In this document: positions 16,121 through 25,153 of the stretch, piece by piece
Layout of the letters: each line of letters starts with the position of its first letter
Numbering within the stretch: the first letter of the stretch is position 1
Source of the DNA: Telluria mixta
GTDB lineage: Bacteria; Pseudomonadota; Gammaproteobacteria; Burkholderiales; Burkholderiaceae_D
NCBI RefSeq assembly: GCF_029223865.1
Contig: NZ_CP119520.1
Span: 5,332,001 to 5,396,000 of the forward strand
Reading direction: 5' to 3'
DNA length: 64,000 nt
Translations under genes and position numbers: made by a program
The notes under the pieces: generated by a model
What the model was told of the DNA's origin: nothing
What the model saw: the letters and a program-made list of their open reading frames with translations, nothing else
Database searches by the model: none

Positions 16121-17341
16121 ATGAACAAACCCGCTGCCCGCCAGGCCGACTGGCGCCAGGGCTGGATCCTGGTATTCGCCGGTTTCCTGCCCGTGATGGC
16201 CATCGTGGCCCTCGCGCCTACGCTGCCCACGCTGCTCGCGCACTTTCATGACGTCGGCAATCCCGAGATCATGGTGCCTCTCCTGATCACGGCGCCTTCC
16301 GCATGCATCGCACTGTTCGCGCCGCTCGCCGGCGTGCTGACGGACCGCTTCGGCCGCCGCAACCTGCTCCTCGGCGCGTTCGCGGTCTACGCCCTGGGCG
16401 GATTGATCCCGTTCCTGGTCGACAGCTTCTGGGTCGTCGTGGCCAGCCGCGTCGTGATCGGCATCGGCGAGGCGGCCGTGCTGACCGTGACGAACACGCT
16501 GATGGCCGACTATTTCGAAGGCCGTGCACGGGCACGCTGGCTAATGATCCAGGGGCTCACCGGCGCATTCATGGGGTCGGCCGTCATCTTCTGTTCCGGC
16601 TTCCTGGCCGCGCAGGGCTGGCAATACCCGTTCCTCGTGTACGTGCTGGCGCTGCCGATCCTGGTCACGGGGTGGTTGTACCTGTACGAACCGCTGGCGC
16701 ATGCGCGGCCGGGCGACGCTGGGGCGGGCACCGGCACCGCGGCGCTGCGCGCGGGTTTCCCGTGGTCGACGGCCGGGCTGACGTGCGGTATCACGGCGCT
16801 GCTGGGGATCATTTATTTTGTGCAGGTTATCAACTTCTCGGTGCTGTTGAGCGAAATGGGCGTCCACGATCCGAAGTCGATCGGCATGGCCATGTCAATC
16901 CCGAGCATGGGGGTGCCCGTCGGCTCGGTCCTGTTCATCTTGACGACGCGCTTCGGCCCGTCCGCGCAGATCCTGCTGGTGCTGGCGTGCTACTGCGTCG
17001 GCCTGTCCGGCATCGGCCTGGCGCCGGGCTTCGAGATCGCGCTCGTGTTCGCGTTCTTCCAGCAAGTCGCCAACGGCATCATCGTGCCGGCGCTGATCAA
17101 CTGGGTGCAAAGCCAGTACGCATTCCAGCATCGGGGTCGCGGCATGGGCCTGTGGACCAGCGCGTTCTTCGTGTCGCAGTTCCTGTCGCCGGTGGCGGTG
17201 AAGCTCGTACAGGCCCGGGTCGGCGGCCTGCAGGCGGCGTTCCTCGTGTTCGGGGTGCTGTCCGGCGTCATCGTGCTCCTGTTCCTGCTCGTGCGCGGCA
17301 AATCCGCGCCGCAGGCCGACGCGGCCACGGGTACGCGCTGA
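16121..17341 (+). CDS. MFS transporter
   Basis: Inner-membrane major facilitator of 406 aa with about twelve hydrophobic segments. The signature loop DRFGRRN after the second helix (about residues 69-75) and a second-half repeat are present. It follows the rhamnosidase gene by 28 bp, so it probably lies on the same transcript. It could carry the released sugar, a flavonoid aglycone or a phenolic acid. The sequence does not distinguish these, and similarity to sugar-specific porters is not evident. About 220 bp without a gene follow. Confidence 0.85.
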   Translation: MNKPAARQADWRQGWILVFAGFLPVMAIVALAPTLPTLLAHFHDVGNPEIMVPLLITAPSACIALFAPLAGVLTDRFGRRNLLLGAFAVYALGGLIPFLVDSFWVVVASRVVIGIGEAAVLTVTNTLMADYFEGRARARWLMIQGLTGAFMGSAVIFCSGFLAAQGWQYPFLVYVLALPILVTGWLYLYEPLAHARPGDAGAGTGTAALRAGFPWSTAGLTCGITALLGIIYFVQVINFSVLLSEMGVHDPKSIGMAMSIPSMGVPVGSVLFILTTRFGPSAQILLVLACYCVGLSGIGLAPGFEIALVFAFFQQVANGIIVPALINWVQSQYAFQHRGRGMGLWTSAFFVSQFLSPVAVKLVQARVGGLQAAFLVFGVLSGVIVLLFLLVRGKSAPQADAATGTR

Positions 17342-17561
17342 GGTAAGCCCGGCAGCGAAGCATTCGCGCGAGGCGGGAATCCTGAACCGGCGGCGCCCAT
17401 GGCCAGACAGGCGGTCCTCGAATCGATTTTACTGATGTGCGCAGGGCCATGAGGTGCTTGCCATCGCTGCCGCGCAGCCCCAGGTGCGGGCTGAAAATCT
17501 TCACGGCCGGGCGGCCGTACCGCCCTGTACAACGACAACCTAACGACAAAGAGAGACAACC
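17342..17561. other. Spacer with a small GC hairpin
   Basis: No convincing gene is visible. A 6-bp GC stem (GGGCGG at 17509-17514, CCGCCC at 17520-17525) lies 37 bp before the dioxygenase start. The downstream stretch has the repeated element ACGACAA (about 17530 and 17543) before the ribosome site. A promoter for the module at 17562 should lie here, but no strong -35/-10 pair was recognised. Confidence 0.4.
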
Positions 17562-18506
17562 ATGAACATCATCGGACCCGACGCGCTGGTCTTCGGCGTC
17601 GACGACCTCGAAGCCTGCGCACTGTACCTGACTGACTATGGCCTGAGGCACGCCGGCGATGGACGCTTCGAGGCGCTCGACGGCACCGCGATCATCCTCG
17701 CGCACAAGGACGATACGTTACTGCCTCCCGGCCTCGGGACGGCCAACATGCTGCGCAAGACGATCTATGGCGTGGCGGACCGGCAGGCGCTGGACGCCAT
17801 TGCCACCGAGCTGGCACGCGACCGCGACGTGCGCCCGCTCCCCGACGGCAGCATCGAGAGCGTGGACGACATGGGCTTCGTGCTCGGCTTCCAGGTGACG
17901 GTGCGCCGTCCGCTCGACCTGCCGGCCGAAGCGATCAATGCACCCGGCGCGCCCAACCGTCCCGTCAATCACACGGCCGTCGACGAGAACGCCCCGGCGC
18001 GCCCGCGCACGTTGTCGCACGTCGTGTACTACGTGCCCGATACCGCGAAGGCGGAGGCCTTCTACGTGGAACGCCTCGGCTTCGCCTGCACCGACCGGCT
18101 GCTGGGCGCGGGACCGTTCCTGAAGCCCGCCGGCACGGACGACCACCATACGCTGTTCCTGATCCAGACGCCGCCGTTCATGAAAGGCTGCGAGCACTTC
18201 ACGTTCCACATGGGCGGACCGAACGAGGTACTGCAGGCCGGCACGCGCTTCGTGAACAAGGGCTACCAGTCGTTCTGGGGACCGGGCCGTCATAAGATGG
18301 GCTCGAACTGGTTCTGGTACTTCAACAGTCCGCTCGGCTGCCACGTGGAGTACGACGCCGACATGGACCTGCACGACGACACGTGGACGGCACGCGCCGT
18401 GCCCGCGGGCGCCGATGCGTCGCAGCTGTTCCTGTTCCAGCAGCGGGATAAGTGGGCGCCTGGCGGGCCGCCGCCGGGTGCGCCTGGTGCCGGCGAACGA
18501 CACTGA
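17562..18506 (+). CDS. VOC-family extradiol dioxygenase
   Basis: Non-haem iron ring-cleavage dioxygenase of the vicinal-oxygen-chelate superfamily, 314 aa, with two VOC modules. Candidate metal ligands in the second module are the His of LSHVVYY, the His of FTFHMGG and the Glu of CHVEYDAD. This is the type-I extradiol pattern. It opens a module with a flavin monooxygenase, a cyclase-family hydrolase and an FAH-family hydrolase, the usual hydroxylate, cleave and hydrolyse order. The ATG at 17562 has GAGAGACAACC upstream. The substrate is not identifiable. It is a different branch from the dioxygenase at 56411. Confidence 0.82.
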   Translation: MNIIGPDALVFGVDDLEACALYLTDYGLRHAGDGRFEALDGTAIILAHKDDTLLPPGLGTANMLRKTIYGVADRQALDAIATELARDRDVRPLPDGSIESVDDMGFVLGFQVTVRRPLDLPAEAINAPGAPNRPVNHTAVDENAPARPRTLSHVVYYVPDTAKAEAFYVERLGFACTDRLLGAGPFLKPAGTDDHHTLFLIQTPPFMKGCEHFTFHMGGPNEVLQAGTRFVNKGYQSFWGPGRHKMGSNWFWYFNSPLGCHVEYDADMDLHDDTWTARAVPAGADASQLFLFQQRDKWAPGGPPPGAPGAGERH

Positions 18507-18563
18507 CCGTCCAGAAAACGAACGACATCGAGATTCGCCCCAGCGGCGACGAGGAGACATGAC

Positions 18564-19694
18564 ATGGCAGCACCCGTAAACAAGGTACTCATCATCGGCG
18601 GCGGTTTTTCCGGCATGGCCGCCGCCATCGAATTGCGCAAGCGCGACATCGCCGTCGACCTGGTCGAGATCGACCCCGGCTGGCGTTCGTACGGCGCGGG
18701 CATCAGCCTGGGCGGCGCGACGATGCGCGCGCTCGTGCAGCTGGGCGTCATCGACGCGTTCCTGGCCGAGGGCGCCGCGTCCGACGGCGTCGAGATCCAC
18801 ATCCCGACCGGCCAGAAGGTCGCCGAGCTGCCGACGCCGCGCCTCGCGGGGCCGGACGTGCCGGGCAACGGCGCCATCATGCGGCCGGCGCTGGCGCGCA
18901 TCCTGGCCGATGCCACCCGCGTATCCGGCGCCAATGTCCGCCTGGGCTGTACCTTTACGCGCATGGAGCAGGATGCGGGCGGCGTCGACGTCACGTTCAC
19001 CGACGGCACTACATCCCGCTACGACCTCGTAATCGGTGCCGACGGCCTGTATTCGAAAGTGCGCGAGGCCGTGTTCCCGGATGCGCCGGCGCCGCAGTAC
19101 ACCGGCCAGGGCGTGTGGCGCGCGGTACTGCCGCGTCCCGCCGACATCAACGGCACCATGATGTGGCTGGGCCCGAAGATCAAGCCGGGCCTGAATCCGG
19201 TGTCGAAGGACGAGATGTACTTGTTCGTGACGGAAGACCGCGCGACGAACGACTACATCGACCCGGCCGAATTCCTGGCGCGCGTGAAAGCGCTGCTGGC
19301 GCCGTTCCCCGACCCGCGCCTGCAGCGCGTGCGCGAGGCGCTGAACGAGGACTCGCAGATCATCTACCGCCCGCTGGAAACCCTGCTGATGCCGACCCCG
19401 TGGTACAAGGGACGCGTGGTGCTGATCGGCGATACCGTGCACGCGACGACGCCGCACATGGCGTCAGGCGCCTGCATCGGCATCGAGGACGCGCTCGTGC
19501 TGGCCGACGAACTAGCCAATGCCGGCAGCGTCGACCAGGCGCTGGACCGTTACCTCGCGCGGCGATGGGAGCGCTGCCGCATGGTCGTGCAGAATTCGAT
19601 CCGCCTGGGCGAGATCGAGATCGCCGGCGGTGACAAGGAAGAACATGCCCGCATCATGCGCGCGACGCTGGCGGCGCTCGCAGCACCCATCTGA
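18564..19694 (+). CDS. FAD-dependent aromatic monooxygenase
   Basis: Class A flavoprotein hydroxylase of 376 aa. It has the GxGxxG dinucleotide motif (IIGGGFSGMAAAIELRK, about residues 9-25), the DG motif (VIGADGLYSKVRE), and the GD motif (VVLIGDTVHATTPHMASGA), where a flavin-contacting aspartate is expected. It would insert one oxygen ortho to an existing phenol with NAD(P)H, making a catechol-type substrate for the dioxygenase encoded upstream. The ribosome site is GAGGAGACATGAC. The cyclase-family gene follows 9 bp after its stop. The family alone does not give the ring substrate. Confidence 0.87.
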   Translation: MAAPVNKVLIIGGGFSGMAAAIELRKRDIAVDLVEIDPGWRSYGAGISLGGATMRALVQLGVIDAFLAEGAASDGVEIHIPTGQKVAELPTPRLAGPDVPGNGAIMRPALARILADATRVSGANVRLGCTFTRMEQDAGGVDVTFTDGTTSRYDLVIGADGLYSKVREAVFPDAPAPQYTGQGVWRAVLPRPADINGTMMWLGPKIKPGLNPVSKDEMYLFVTEDRATNDYIDPAEFLARVKALLAPFPDPRLQRVREALNEDSQIIYRPLETLLMPTPWYKGRVVLIGDTVHATTPHMASGACIGIEDALVLADELANAGSVDQALDRYLARRWERCRMVVQNSIRLGEIEIAGGDKEEHARIMRATLAALAAPI

Positions 19695-19703
19695 GGAGAC
19701 ACC

Positions 19704-20516
19704 ATGACCCGTCAATTCATCGACCTGTCGATCTATCTCGAGAACGAACCCCTGTCCGATCCGCCGCCGCTGGCGCCGAAGATCACGTACCAGAAGCACC
19801 AGGACACGCTGCACGAATTCATGGCCATGATCCCCGGCACGACGCCGGCGGACTACCCGGACGGCGAAGCTGCGGCGGCCGAGTGGGTCACGATGACGAC
19901 CCACAGCGGCACGCACCTGGACGCGCCTTACCGCTTCCACTCGACCATGGATGCGAAGACGGGCGAGAAGAAAAAATCGATCACCATCGACGAGGTGCCG
20001 CTGGAGTGGTGCTTCCAGCCCGGCGTAAAGCTGGATTTCCGCCACTTCCCGGACGGTTACGTCGCCACCGCGGCGGATGTGGAAGCGGAACTGAAGCGCA
20101 TCGGACACGACCTGCAACCGCTGGACATCGTCATGGTCAACACGCGCGCCGGTAGCCGCTACGGCCACAACGACTTCGTGTCGGCTGGCTGCGGCATGGG
20201 CTACGAGGCGACGATGTACCTGCTGGAGCGCGGCGTGCGCCTGACCGGCACGGACGCGTGGAGCTGGGATGCGCCGTTCTCGTACACGGCGAAGAAGATC
20301 GCGGAAACGGGCGACGTGTCGCTGATCTGGGAAGGGCACAAGGCCGGCCGCGACATCGGCTACTGCCACCTCGAGAAGCTGCACAACCTGGAAGCGCTGC
20401 CGGGCCACGGTTTCTATGTCTCGTGCTTCCCGCACAAGGTGCGCGCGGGGTCGGCCGGCTGGACGCGCGCCGTGGCCATCGTCGACGACGCGCTGCTCGC
20501 GTTGCCGCGCCGTTGA
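19704..20516 (+). CDS. Cyclase-family hydrolase (kynurenine-formamidase-like)
   Basis: 270 aa metal-dependent hydrolase of the cyclase family. The family signature HxGTHxDxPxxF is visible as HSGTHLDAPYRFH near residue 72. Members hydrolyse formamides, lactones or ring-cleavage products, and some act in isatin or aromatic catabolism. It is third in the 17562-21504 operon, so lactone or ring-fission product hydrolysis is a fair inference. Spacing to the flavin monooxygenase is 9 bp and to the next gene 10 bp. Confidence 0.8.
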   Translation: MTRQFIDLSIYLENEPLSDPPPLAPKITYQKHQDTLHEFMAMIPGTTPADYPDGEAAAAEWVTMTTHSGTHLDAPYRFHSTMDAKTGEKKKSITIDEVPLEWCFQPGVKLDFRHFPDGYVATAADVEAELKRIGHDLQPLDIVMVNTRAGSRYGHNDFVSAGCGMGYEATMYLLERGVRLTGTDAWSWDAPFSYTAKKIAETGDVSLIWEGHKAGRDIGYCHLEKLHNLEALPGHGFYVSCFPHKVRAGSAGWTRAVAIVDDALLALPRR

Positions 20517-20526
20517 AGGAGGCCGT

Positions 20527-21504
20527 ATGAAACTGGCAACCTACCGGGACAGCTCGACCGACGGCCGCCTGCTCGTCGTGTCGCGCGACCTGCGCCATGC
20601 GGTGGCGGCGGCGGACGTCGCCCCGAACCTGCTGGCGGCACTGGAGCGCTGGGCAGACGCGGCGCCGAGCCTGCAGGCGCTGTCCGACGCGCTGAACGGC
20701 GGCCGCGCGGCCGACGCATTCGAGTTCGATGCCGCGCAGTGCATGGCGCCGCTGCCGCGCACCTTCCAGTGGTGCGACGCATCGGCATTCCTGAACCACG
20801 GCCGCCTGATGGAGCGGGCGTTCAACACGCCGCCGATCCCTGACTTCGACACGATTCCCGTGATGTGCCAGGGCGCGTCCGACGATTTCCTCGGCCCGCA
20901 CGAGGACGTCCCGCTGCCGGACGAGGCGCTGGGCATCGACTTCGAGGGCGAGTTCGGCGTCATCGTCGACCAGGTGCCGATGGGCGCCACGCCCGCGCAG
21001 GCGCTGGCGGCCGTGCGCCTCGTCGTGCAGCTGAACGACTGGAGCCTGCGCGCGCTGGGCCCGCGCGAGATGAAAAGCGGCTTCGGCTTCCTGCAGGCGA
21101 AGCCGTCGACGAGCTTCGCGCCCGTGGCGGTCACGCCGGACGAGCTTGGGGACGCGTGGCGGGATGGCCGCGTGCATCTGGACCTCGACGTCGAATGGAA
21201 CGGACAGGCGTTCGGTCACCCGAACGGCCGCGAGATGAATTTCGGCTTCGGCGAACTCGTCGAGCATGCGGCACGCACGCGCAGGCTGGGCGCCGGCACG
21301 ATCGTCGGCTCGGGCACCGTGTCGAATGCGGACCGTGCCGCGGGCTCGGCCTGTATCGCGGAGCGCCGCGTCATCGAGATCATCGACCACGGCGAACCGC
21401 GCACGCAATTCATGCGCTTCGGCGACCGGGTGCGCATGCGCGCGCGCGGCGCGGCGGGCGATGCGCCGTTCGGCGTCATCGACCAGCGGGTCGTGCGCGC
21501 CTGA
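20527..21504 (+). CDS. Fumarylacetoacetate hydrolase-family protein
   Basis: 325 aa FAH-fold hydrolase, longer than the 284-287 aa members elsewhere in this window because it has an N-terminal FAH-N-type domain (MKLATYRDSSTDGRLLVV). The catalytic domain shows the metal-binding DFEGEFGVIVDQVPMG and a C-terminal GAGTIVGSGTVSN in place of the usual GTPxGVG. It should cleave a 1,3-diketo acid made by the upstream ring-cleavage enzymes. The ATG at 20527 follows AAGGAGGCCGT. It is the last gene of the module and converges on the PfpI-like gene with a 3 bp gap. It is the FAH fold without clear fuconate-hydrolase features. Confidence 0.8.
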   Translation: MKLATYRDSSTDGRLLVVSRDLRHAVAAADVAPNLLAALERWADAAPSLQALSDALNGGRAADAFEFDAAQCMAPLPRTFQWCDASAFLNHGRLMERAFNTPPIPDFDTIPVMCQGASDDFLGPHEDVPLPDEALGIDFEGEFGVIVDQVPMGATPAQALAAVRLVVQLNDWSLRALGPREMKSGFGFLQAKPSTSFAPVAVTPDELGDAWRDGRVHLDLDVEWNGQAFGHPNGREMNFGFGELVEHAARTRRLGAGTIVGSGTVSNADRAAGSACIAERRVIEIIDHGEPRTQFMRFGDRVRMRARGAAGDAPFGVIDQRVVRA

Positions 21505-21507
21505 CCA

Positions 21508-22187
21508 TCACCCCTGCAAGCGGGCCATCAGCGCCGCCGCCGTCTCGGCGGACGATCCCGGGTTCTGGCCCGTGATCAGCAGGCCGTCGCGCACGACGTA
21601 CGAACTCCAGTCAGGACCGCGCGAAAACACGCCGCCCCTGGCTTTCAGCTCGTCCTCGACGAGGAAGGGCACGACGTCGGTCAGCCCGACGGCCGCCTCC
21701 TCGCTGTTGGTAAAGCCCGTCACCTGCTTGCCTTCGACGAGCGGCCGTCCGGCCGGCGTGCGGACATGGCGCAGGACGCCCGGCGCGTGGCAGACCAGCG
21801 CGACGGGCTTGCCGGCGGCCACGAACGACTCGATCAGGGCAATCGAGTTGCTGTCTTCCGCCAGATCCCACAGCGGGCCGTGGCCGCCGGGATAGAACAC
21901 CGTGTCGAAATCGGCCTGCTTCACCTGGTGCAGGGGCACCGTGGCGGCGAGCTGCGCCATGGCACCGGCGTCCGCTTCGAAACGGCGGGTGAGGTCGGTC
22001 TGGAAGTCCGGCTCGTTGCTCTTCGGATCCAGCGGCGGGCGTCCGCCCTTGGGCGAGGCCAGCACGATCTCGGCGCCCGCGTCCTTGAACGCATAGTAGG
22101 GGCGGCCAGTTCCTCGAGCCAGAAGCCGGTCTTGCGGCCCGTGTTGCCCAGTTGGTCGTGCGAGGTCAGTACGATCAGCACTTTCAT
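21508..22187 (-). pseudogene. DJ-1/PfpI-family glutamine amidotransferase-like protein, frameshifted
   Basis: Cytoplasmic class I glutamine-amidotransferase-like protein (HchA/PfpI type, glyoxalase III or chaperone roles in the family). The N-terminus (MKVLIVLTSHDQLG, GFWLEELAAP) reads from 22187. The body (ASPKGGRPPLDPKS, nucleophile Cys in LVCHAPGVLRH) continues in another frame from about 22100. Adding one base at the G4 run 22099-22102 restores one continuous protein of about 226 aa. Because the rest is intact, this may be a sequencing error and not a dead gene. The neighbouring TetR regulator and a TAGAC-N5-GTCTA palindrome in front suggest reactive-electrophile control. Confidence 0.8.
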
Positions 22188-22215
22188 GATGTGTCCCTTC
22201 GGTTGAGATTGCCAG

Positions 22216-22230
22216 TAGACCAGTCGTCTA
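22216..22230. promoter_or_regulatory. TAGAC-CAGTC-GTCTA operator
   Basis: Perfect 5-bp inverted repeat with a 5-bp centre, immediately followed by a second overlapping repeat (GTCTAGAC, 22226-22233). It lies 29 bp upstream of the PfpI-like gene, downstream of the TetR gene. It resembles NemR-type boxes recognised by TetR-family electrophile sensors. Confidence 0.6.
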
Positions 22231-22255
22231 GACCTGGGTTAAAAAAATGCCCGTT

Positions 22256-22861
22256 TCAAGGGGCAAGATGAAGCATCTGCCGGGTCGCCGCCAGCGCCGT
22301 TTCGAAAGGTCGAAGCGACCGCTCGATCTTGGCCATCACGCTGGCGCCCAGCCACAATTGGTACAAACTGCCTGCCACATTCTGCGGTTCGCCATCGACG
22401 GTCAACGACCCATCCGCGATCCCCTCGGCCAGTGCCTGCGCGAGCCGGTCGACGATCGCTTCCGTGCCGCGCCGCAGGACGAGCCGCATGGCCTCGGACA
22501 GGTCGGCCACTTCCGCGCCCAGCTTCACGGCCAGGCACTTGCCCTGGCACTGCTCGAACGACTGCGACGCCTGCCAGGACTGCCAGTAATTCATGAGCCG
22601 CTGCGCCGCCGTCAGGCCGGGTTGACTTAGCGTGCCGTCGAGCTCGGCCAGGTAATCCTCAAAATAACGCTCGAGCATTGCTTCGCCGTACGCGTCTTTC
22701 GAACTGAAGTAGTGATAGAACGATCCCTTCGGCACGCCGGCCGTCGTGAGGATCTCGTTCAGGCCCACCGCCGAGTAACCCTTGCCGGCCATGATGCGTT
22801 GGCCGGTCGCGAGGATGTGCGAGCGTACGTCGGAGGAGGGCGTCGTGTTTGCCGTGTTCAT
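22256..22861 (-). CDS. TetR family regulator (NemR/AcuR-like)
   Basis: 201 aa. The N-terminal helix-turn-helix (VGLNEILTTAGVPKGSFYHY, about residues 32-51) carries the KGSFYHYF signature seen in the NemR/AcuR branch. The C-terminal domain holds a cysteine in SFEQCQGKCLAVKLG (two Cys five residues apart), a likely redox or electrophile sensor. It is encoded upstream of the PfpI-like gene in the same direction. Related palindromes lie before both genes (22216 and 22877), so autorepression plus control of the downstream gene is probable. Quinones and aldehydes from the surrounding aromatic pathways are plausible inducers. Confidence 0.83.
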   Translation of the reverse strand: MNTANTTPSSDVRSHILATGQRIMAGKGYSAVGLNEILTTAGVPKGSFYHYFSSKDAYGEAMLERYFEDYLAELDGTLSQPGLTAAQRLMNYWQSWQASQSFEQCQGKCLAVKLGAEVADLSEAMRLVLRRGTEAIVDRLAQALAEGIADGSLTVDGEPQNVAGSLYQLWLGASVMAKIERSLRPFETALAATRQMLHLAP

Positions 22862-22876
22862 GGGTCCACTGTAACC

Positions 22877-22897
22877 CTAAACCGACCGGTCGTCTAG
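22877..22897. promoter_or_regulatory. Imperfect palindrome before the TetR gene
   Basis: A 21-bp imperfect inverted repeat with a perfect GACCGGTC core and CTA/TAG ends (outer arms CTAAAC and GTCTAG). It lies 15 bp upstream of the TetR start. It shares the GTCTA end with the operator at 22216 and overlaps the 3' end of the histidine kinase gene. Confidence 0.55.
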
Positions 22898-25153
22898 TAC
22901 TTTTTCGGAATCGCTCCGGAATCGCGCCACGAAGGCGACCAGTTGCTTCGAATGGTAGCCCTGCGCGAGCGTATCGAGGCGGTGCGCGAACGGCCCGTAT
23001 GCCGGATCGAGCCCGCGCAGGTAGGCGGCCCGCGCGCGGATCTCGCGCATGTTGCCGATCTGCGCCAACTGCCAGAGCGTTTCGATCTCGTCGGCCGGCG
23101 GGACGGCCATGGCGGCTTCCTCGCCGCCCTCCGGCGCCGGCAGTTCCGTGGTCCAACGCAGCGCCAGCAGCCTGCCGATGGTGCGCAGCAGGACGTCGTG
23201 GTCGACCGGCTTGGGGAGGAAGGCGCTGGCACCGGCGTCGCGGCTCCTGCGTTCGTCATCCGGACTGGCGCTGGCGGTCACAGCGAGGATCGGAACGTCG
23301 CCCCAGCCCGGCATATGGCGTATCTGCCGCGTCGTCTCGTTCCCGTCCATCACCGGCATCATGACGTCCATCAGGATCAGATCCGGCTTGAAGCTGTCGA
23401 GCAGGACCAGGCATTCGAGTCCGTTCGATGCCGCGGCGACGATGAATCCCGTTTCCTGCAGCAGGTCCAGCATCATGGCGCGGTTCTGCGGCACGTCGTC
23501 CACGACCAGCAGCCGCTTGCGCTCGCCCTCGTAGCCTAGCAGCGTCTCGTGCGCTACCGCGGCGGCCGGCGCGGCGGCTGCGACCGGCACGTCGATCTCG
23601 AACGAGAACGTGCTCCCCTTGCCGGGCGCGCTGACGACGTCGATATGGCCGCCCATGAGGTGCACCAGTTGCTGGCTGATGGCCAGGCCCAGGCCCGTGC
23701 CGCCCTCGCGCCGCTGTGCCGTCGCCACCTGTTCGAACGGCTGGAAGATGCGCGCCAGCTGTTGGGCGCCCATGCCGATGCCGGTGTCGGCCACTTCGAA
23801 GCGCACCCGCGCGCTGTCCGGCGCACTGGAGGGCGCAGCCGGCAGCATCCGCAGCGAGACCCTGCCGGTGTCGGTAAACTTCACCGCATTGCCCAGCAAA
23901 TTGAGCAGCACCTGGCGCAAGCGTGTCTCGTCAACCGTCACTGCGGACGGCAGGCCGGGGGCAAGCTCACAGCTGAATGCGAGGCCTTTTTCCTCGGCCT
24001 TGACGCGCATGATGTTGGCCAGCACCTGCAGAAACGTGTCGAGATGGACGGCGGCCGGATGCAGCACCATCCTGCCCGCTTCGACCCGTGCCAGGTCGAG
24101 GATGTCGTTGATCAGCGTGAGCAGGTGCTGGCCGCTCTCGCGGATGGTCGCCAGGCCGGAGGACTGCCGTTCGGTCAGGCCGTCGCGGTCGCGTCCCAGC
24201 AGCTGGGCATAGCCGATGATGGCGTTGAGCGGGGTACGCAGTTCGTGGCTCATCTGCGCGAGGAACTGGCTGCGCTGGCGCGCTAGGGCGACGGCCTCTC
24301 GCAGCGCCGTCTCGCGCGCGGCCGCGGCTTCCTTGCGTTCGCGGTCGATGGCCGCCAGCTGTTCCAGGCGCGTCCTGCTGGCTTGCAGGCCGGCGCGGAA
24401 GTGCAGCAAACCCAGCGACAGCCCGAGCATGCCGCAGCCTGTCCATGCGGCCATCAGCCAGCCCAGCATGGTCGTCCGGGAGATCCATTTTCCGCGGAAC
24501 TCGATCTTGCGGACTTCGACCGTGATCGCGTGACCGGCGGCGCTGGCGTCGTCCGCCTGCAGTTCCACGGTCGTGACATGGTCGACACGGACATAGCTCT
24601 TGGACAGGGGGATCCGGCGCGCGAAGTGCCACCAGTCCGCGGTGCGCAAGGCATGCATCGGGATCGTGACTTCGGACCGGGCCGGAATATCGATCAGCAC
24701 CTCGTTGAAGCGCTGCGCATCCCACTGGCCCGGCGCGTCGAACTCCGGTTCGAAATTCAGCAGGTGAAGCTTGAGGACATGCCGGCCGTGCCCCGTATAG
24801 CGCACGTCGAGCGTGACCGTGTCGTACCCGGACATGTCGATGCCCTTGCCCGGGTCGCCCAGCCGGAACTGGATCGCGCAATTCGGATACCTCGCGGCCG
24901 TCCCCATCTGGCAACGCAGGATGTACGCATCCTTCGTGACGGCCAGCGACGCGACCGAATTGCCCGGCGCCGGGTTCCCGCGCGGCATGACGCGGTCGTC
25001 GGTCACGACCGCGTCGTACGGATGCTGCGGGGAGATCTCGAGGGTGCGCGTCATGCCGTAGTGCTGCCAGACCAGCAGGACCGGGGTCGCCAGCACCAGG
25101 AGGATGACCAGGGCGTAAGCGATCCTGGTCGCACGGGAGAGCCACGGAGTCAT
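22877..25153 (-). CDS. Hybrid sensor histidine kinase (copy B of a tandem pair)
   Basis: 758 aa membrane kinase. A transmembrane helix (about residues 10-30) is followed by a periplasmic beta-sandwich-like sensor (about 31-215, CIA30/carbohydrate-binding flavour). A second helix and a short coiled coil come next. The HisKA domain has His303 (MSHELRTPLNAII), followed by HATPase (GGTGLGLAIS). A receiver domain has Asp596 (ILMDVMMPVMDG), and a helical C-terminal tail of about 90 aa carries no Hpt signature. The ATG at 25153 overlaps the preceding kinase stop (ATGA). The phospho-sites fall at the same residue numbers as in the upstream copy, so the duplication is collinear. No response regulator is encoded nearby. 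The signal is unknown. Confidence 0.87.
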   Translation of the reverse strand: MTPWLSRATRIAYALVILLVLATPVLLVWQHYGMTRTLEISPQHPYDAVVTDDRVMPRGNPAPGNSVASLAVTKDAYILRCQMGTAARYPNCAIQFRLGDPGKGIDMSGYDTVTLDVRYTGHGRHVLKLHLLNFEPEFDAPGQWDAQRFNEVLIDIPARSEVTIPMHALRTADWWHFARRIPLSKSYVRVDHVTTVELQADDASAAGHAITVEVRKIEFRGKWISRTTMLGWLMAAWTGCGMLGLSLGLLHFRAGLQASRTRLEQLAAIDRERKEAAAARETALREAVALARQRSQFLAQMSHELRTPLNAIIGYAQLLGRDRDGLTERQSSGLATIRESGQHLLTLINDILDLARVEAGRMVLHPAAVHLDTFLQVLANIMRVKAEEKGLAFSCELAPGLPSAVTVDETRLRQVLLNLLGNAVKFTDTGRVSLRMLPAAPSSAPDSARVRFEVADTGIGMGAQQLARIFQPFEQVATAQRREGGTGLGLAISQQLVHLMGGHIDVVSAPGKGSTFSFEIDVPVAAAAPAAAVAHETLLGYEGERKRLLVVDDVPQNRAMMLDLLQETGFIVAAASNGLECLVLLDSFKPDLILMDVMMPVMDGNETTRQIRHMPGWGDVPILAVTASASPDDERRSRDAGASAFLPKPVDHDVLLRTIGRLLALRWTTELPAPEGGEEAAMAVPPADEIETLWQLAQIGNMREIRARAAYLRGLDPAYGPFAHRLDTLAQGYHSKQLVAFVARFRSDSEKVLDDRSV

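Noticed and set aside
17509..17525. Rho-independent terminator after the MFS gene at 16121
   Set aside because: The stem is only 6 bp, lies 170 bp after the stop, close to the next gene, and no T-run follows.
17342..17561. Possible remnant gene on the minus strand
   Set aside because: An open frame exists, but no recognisable domain, start or ribosome site supports it.
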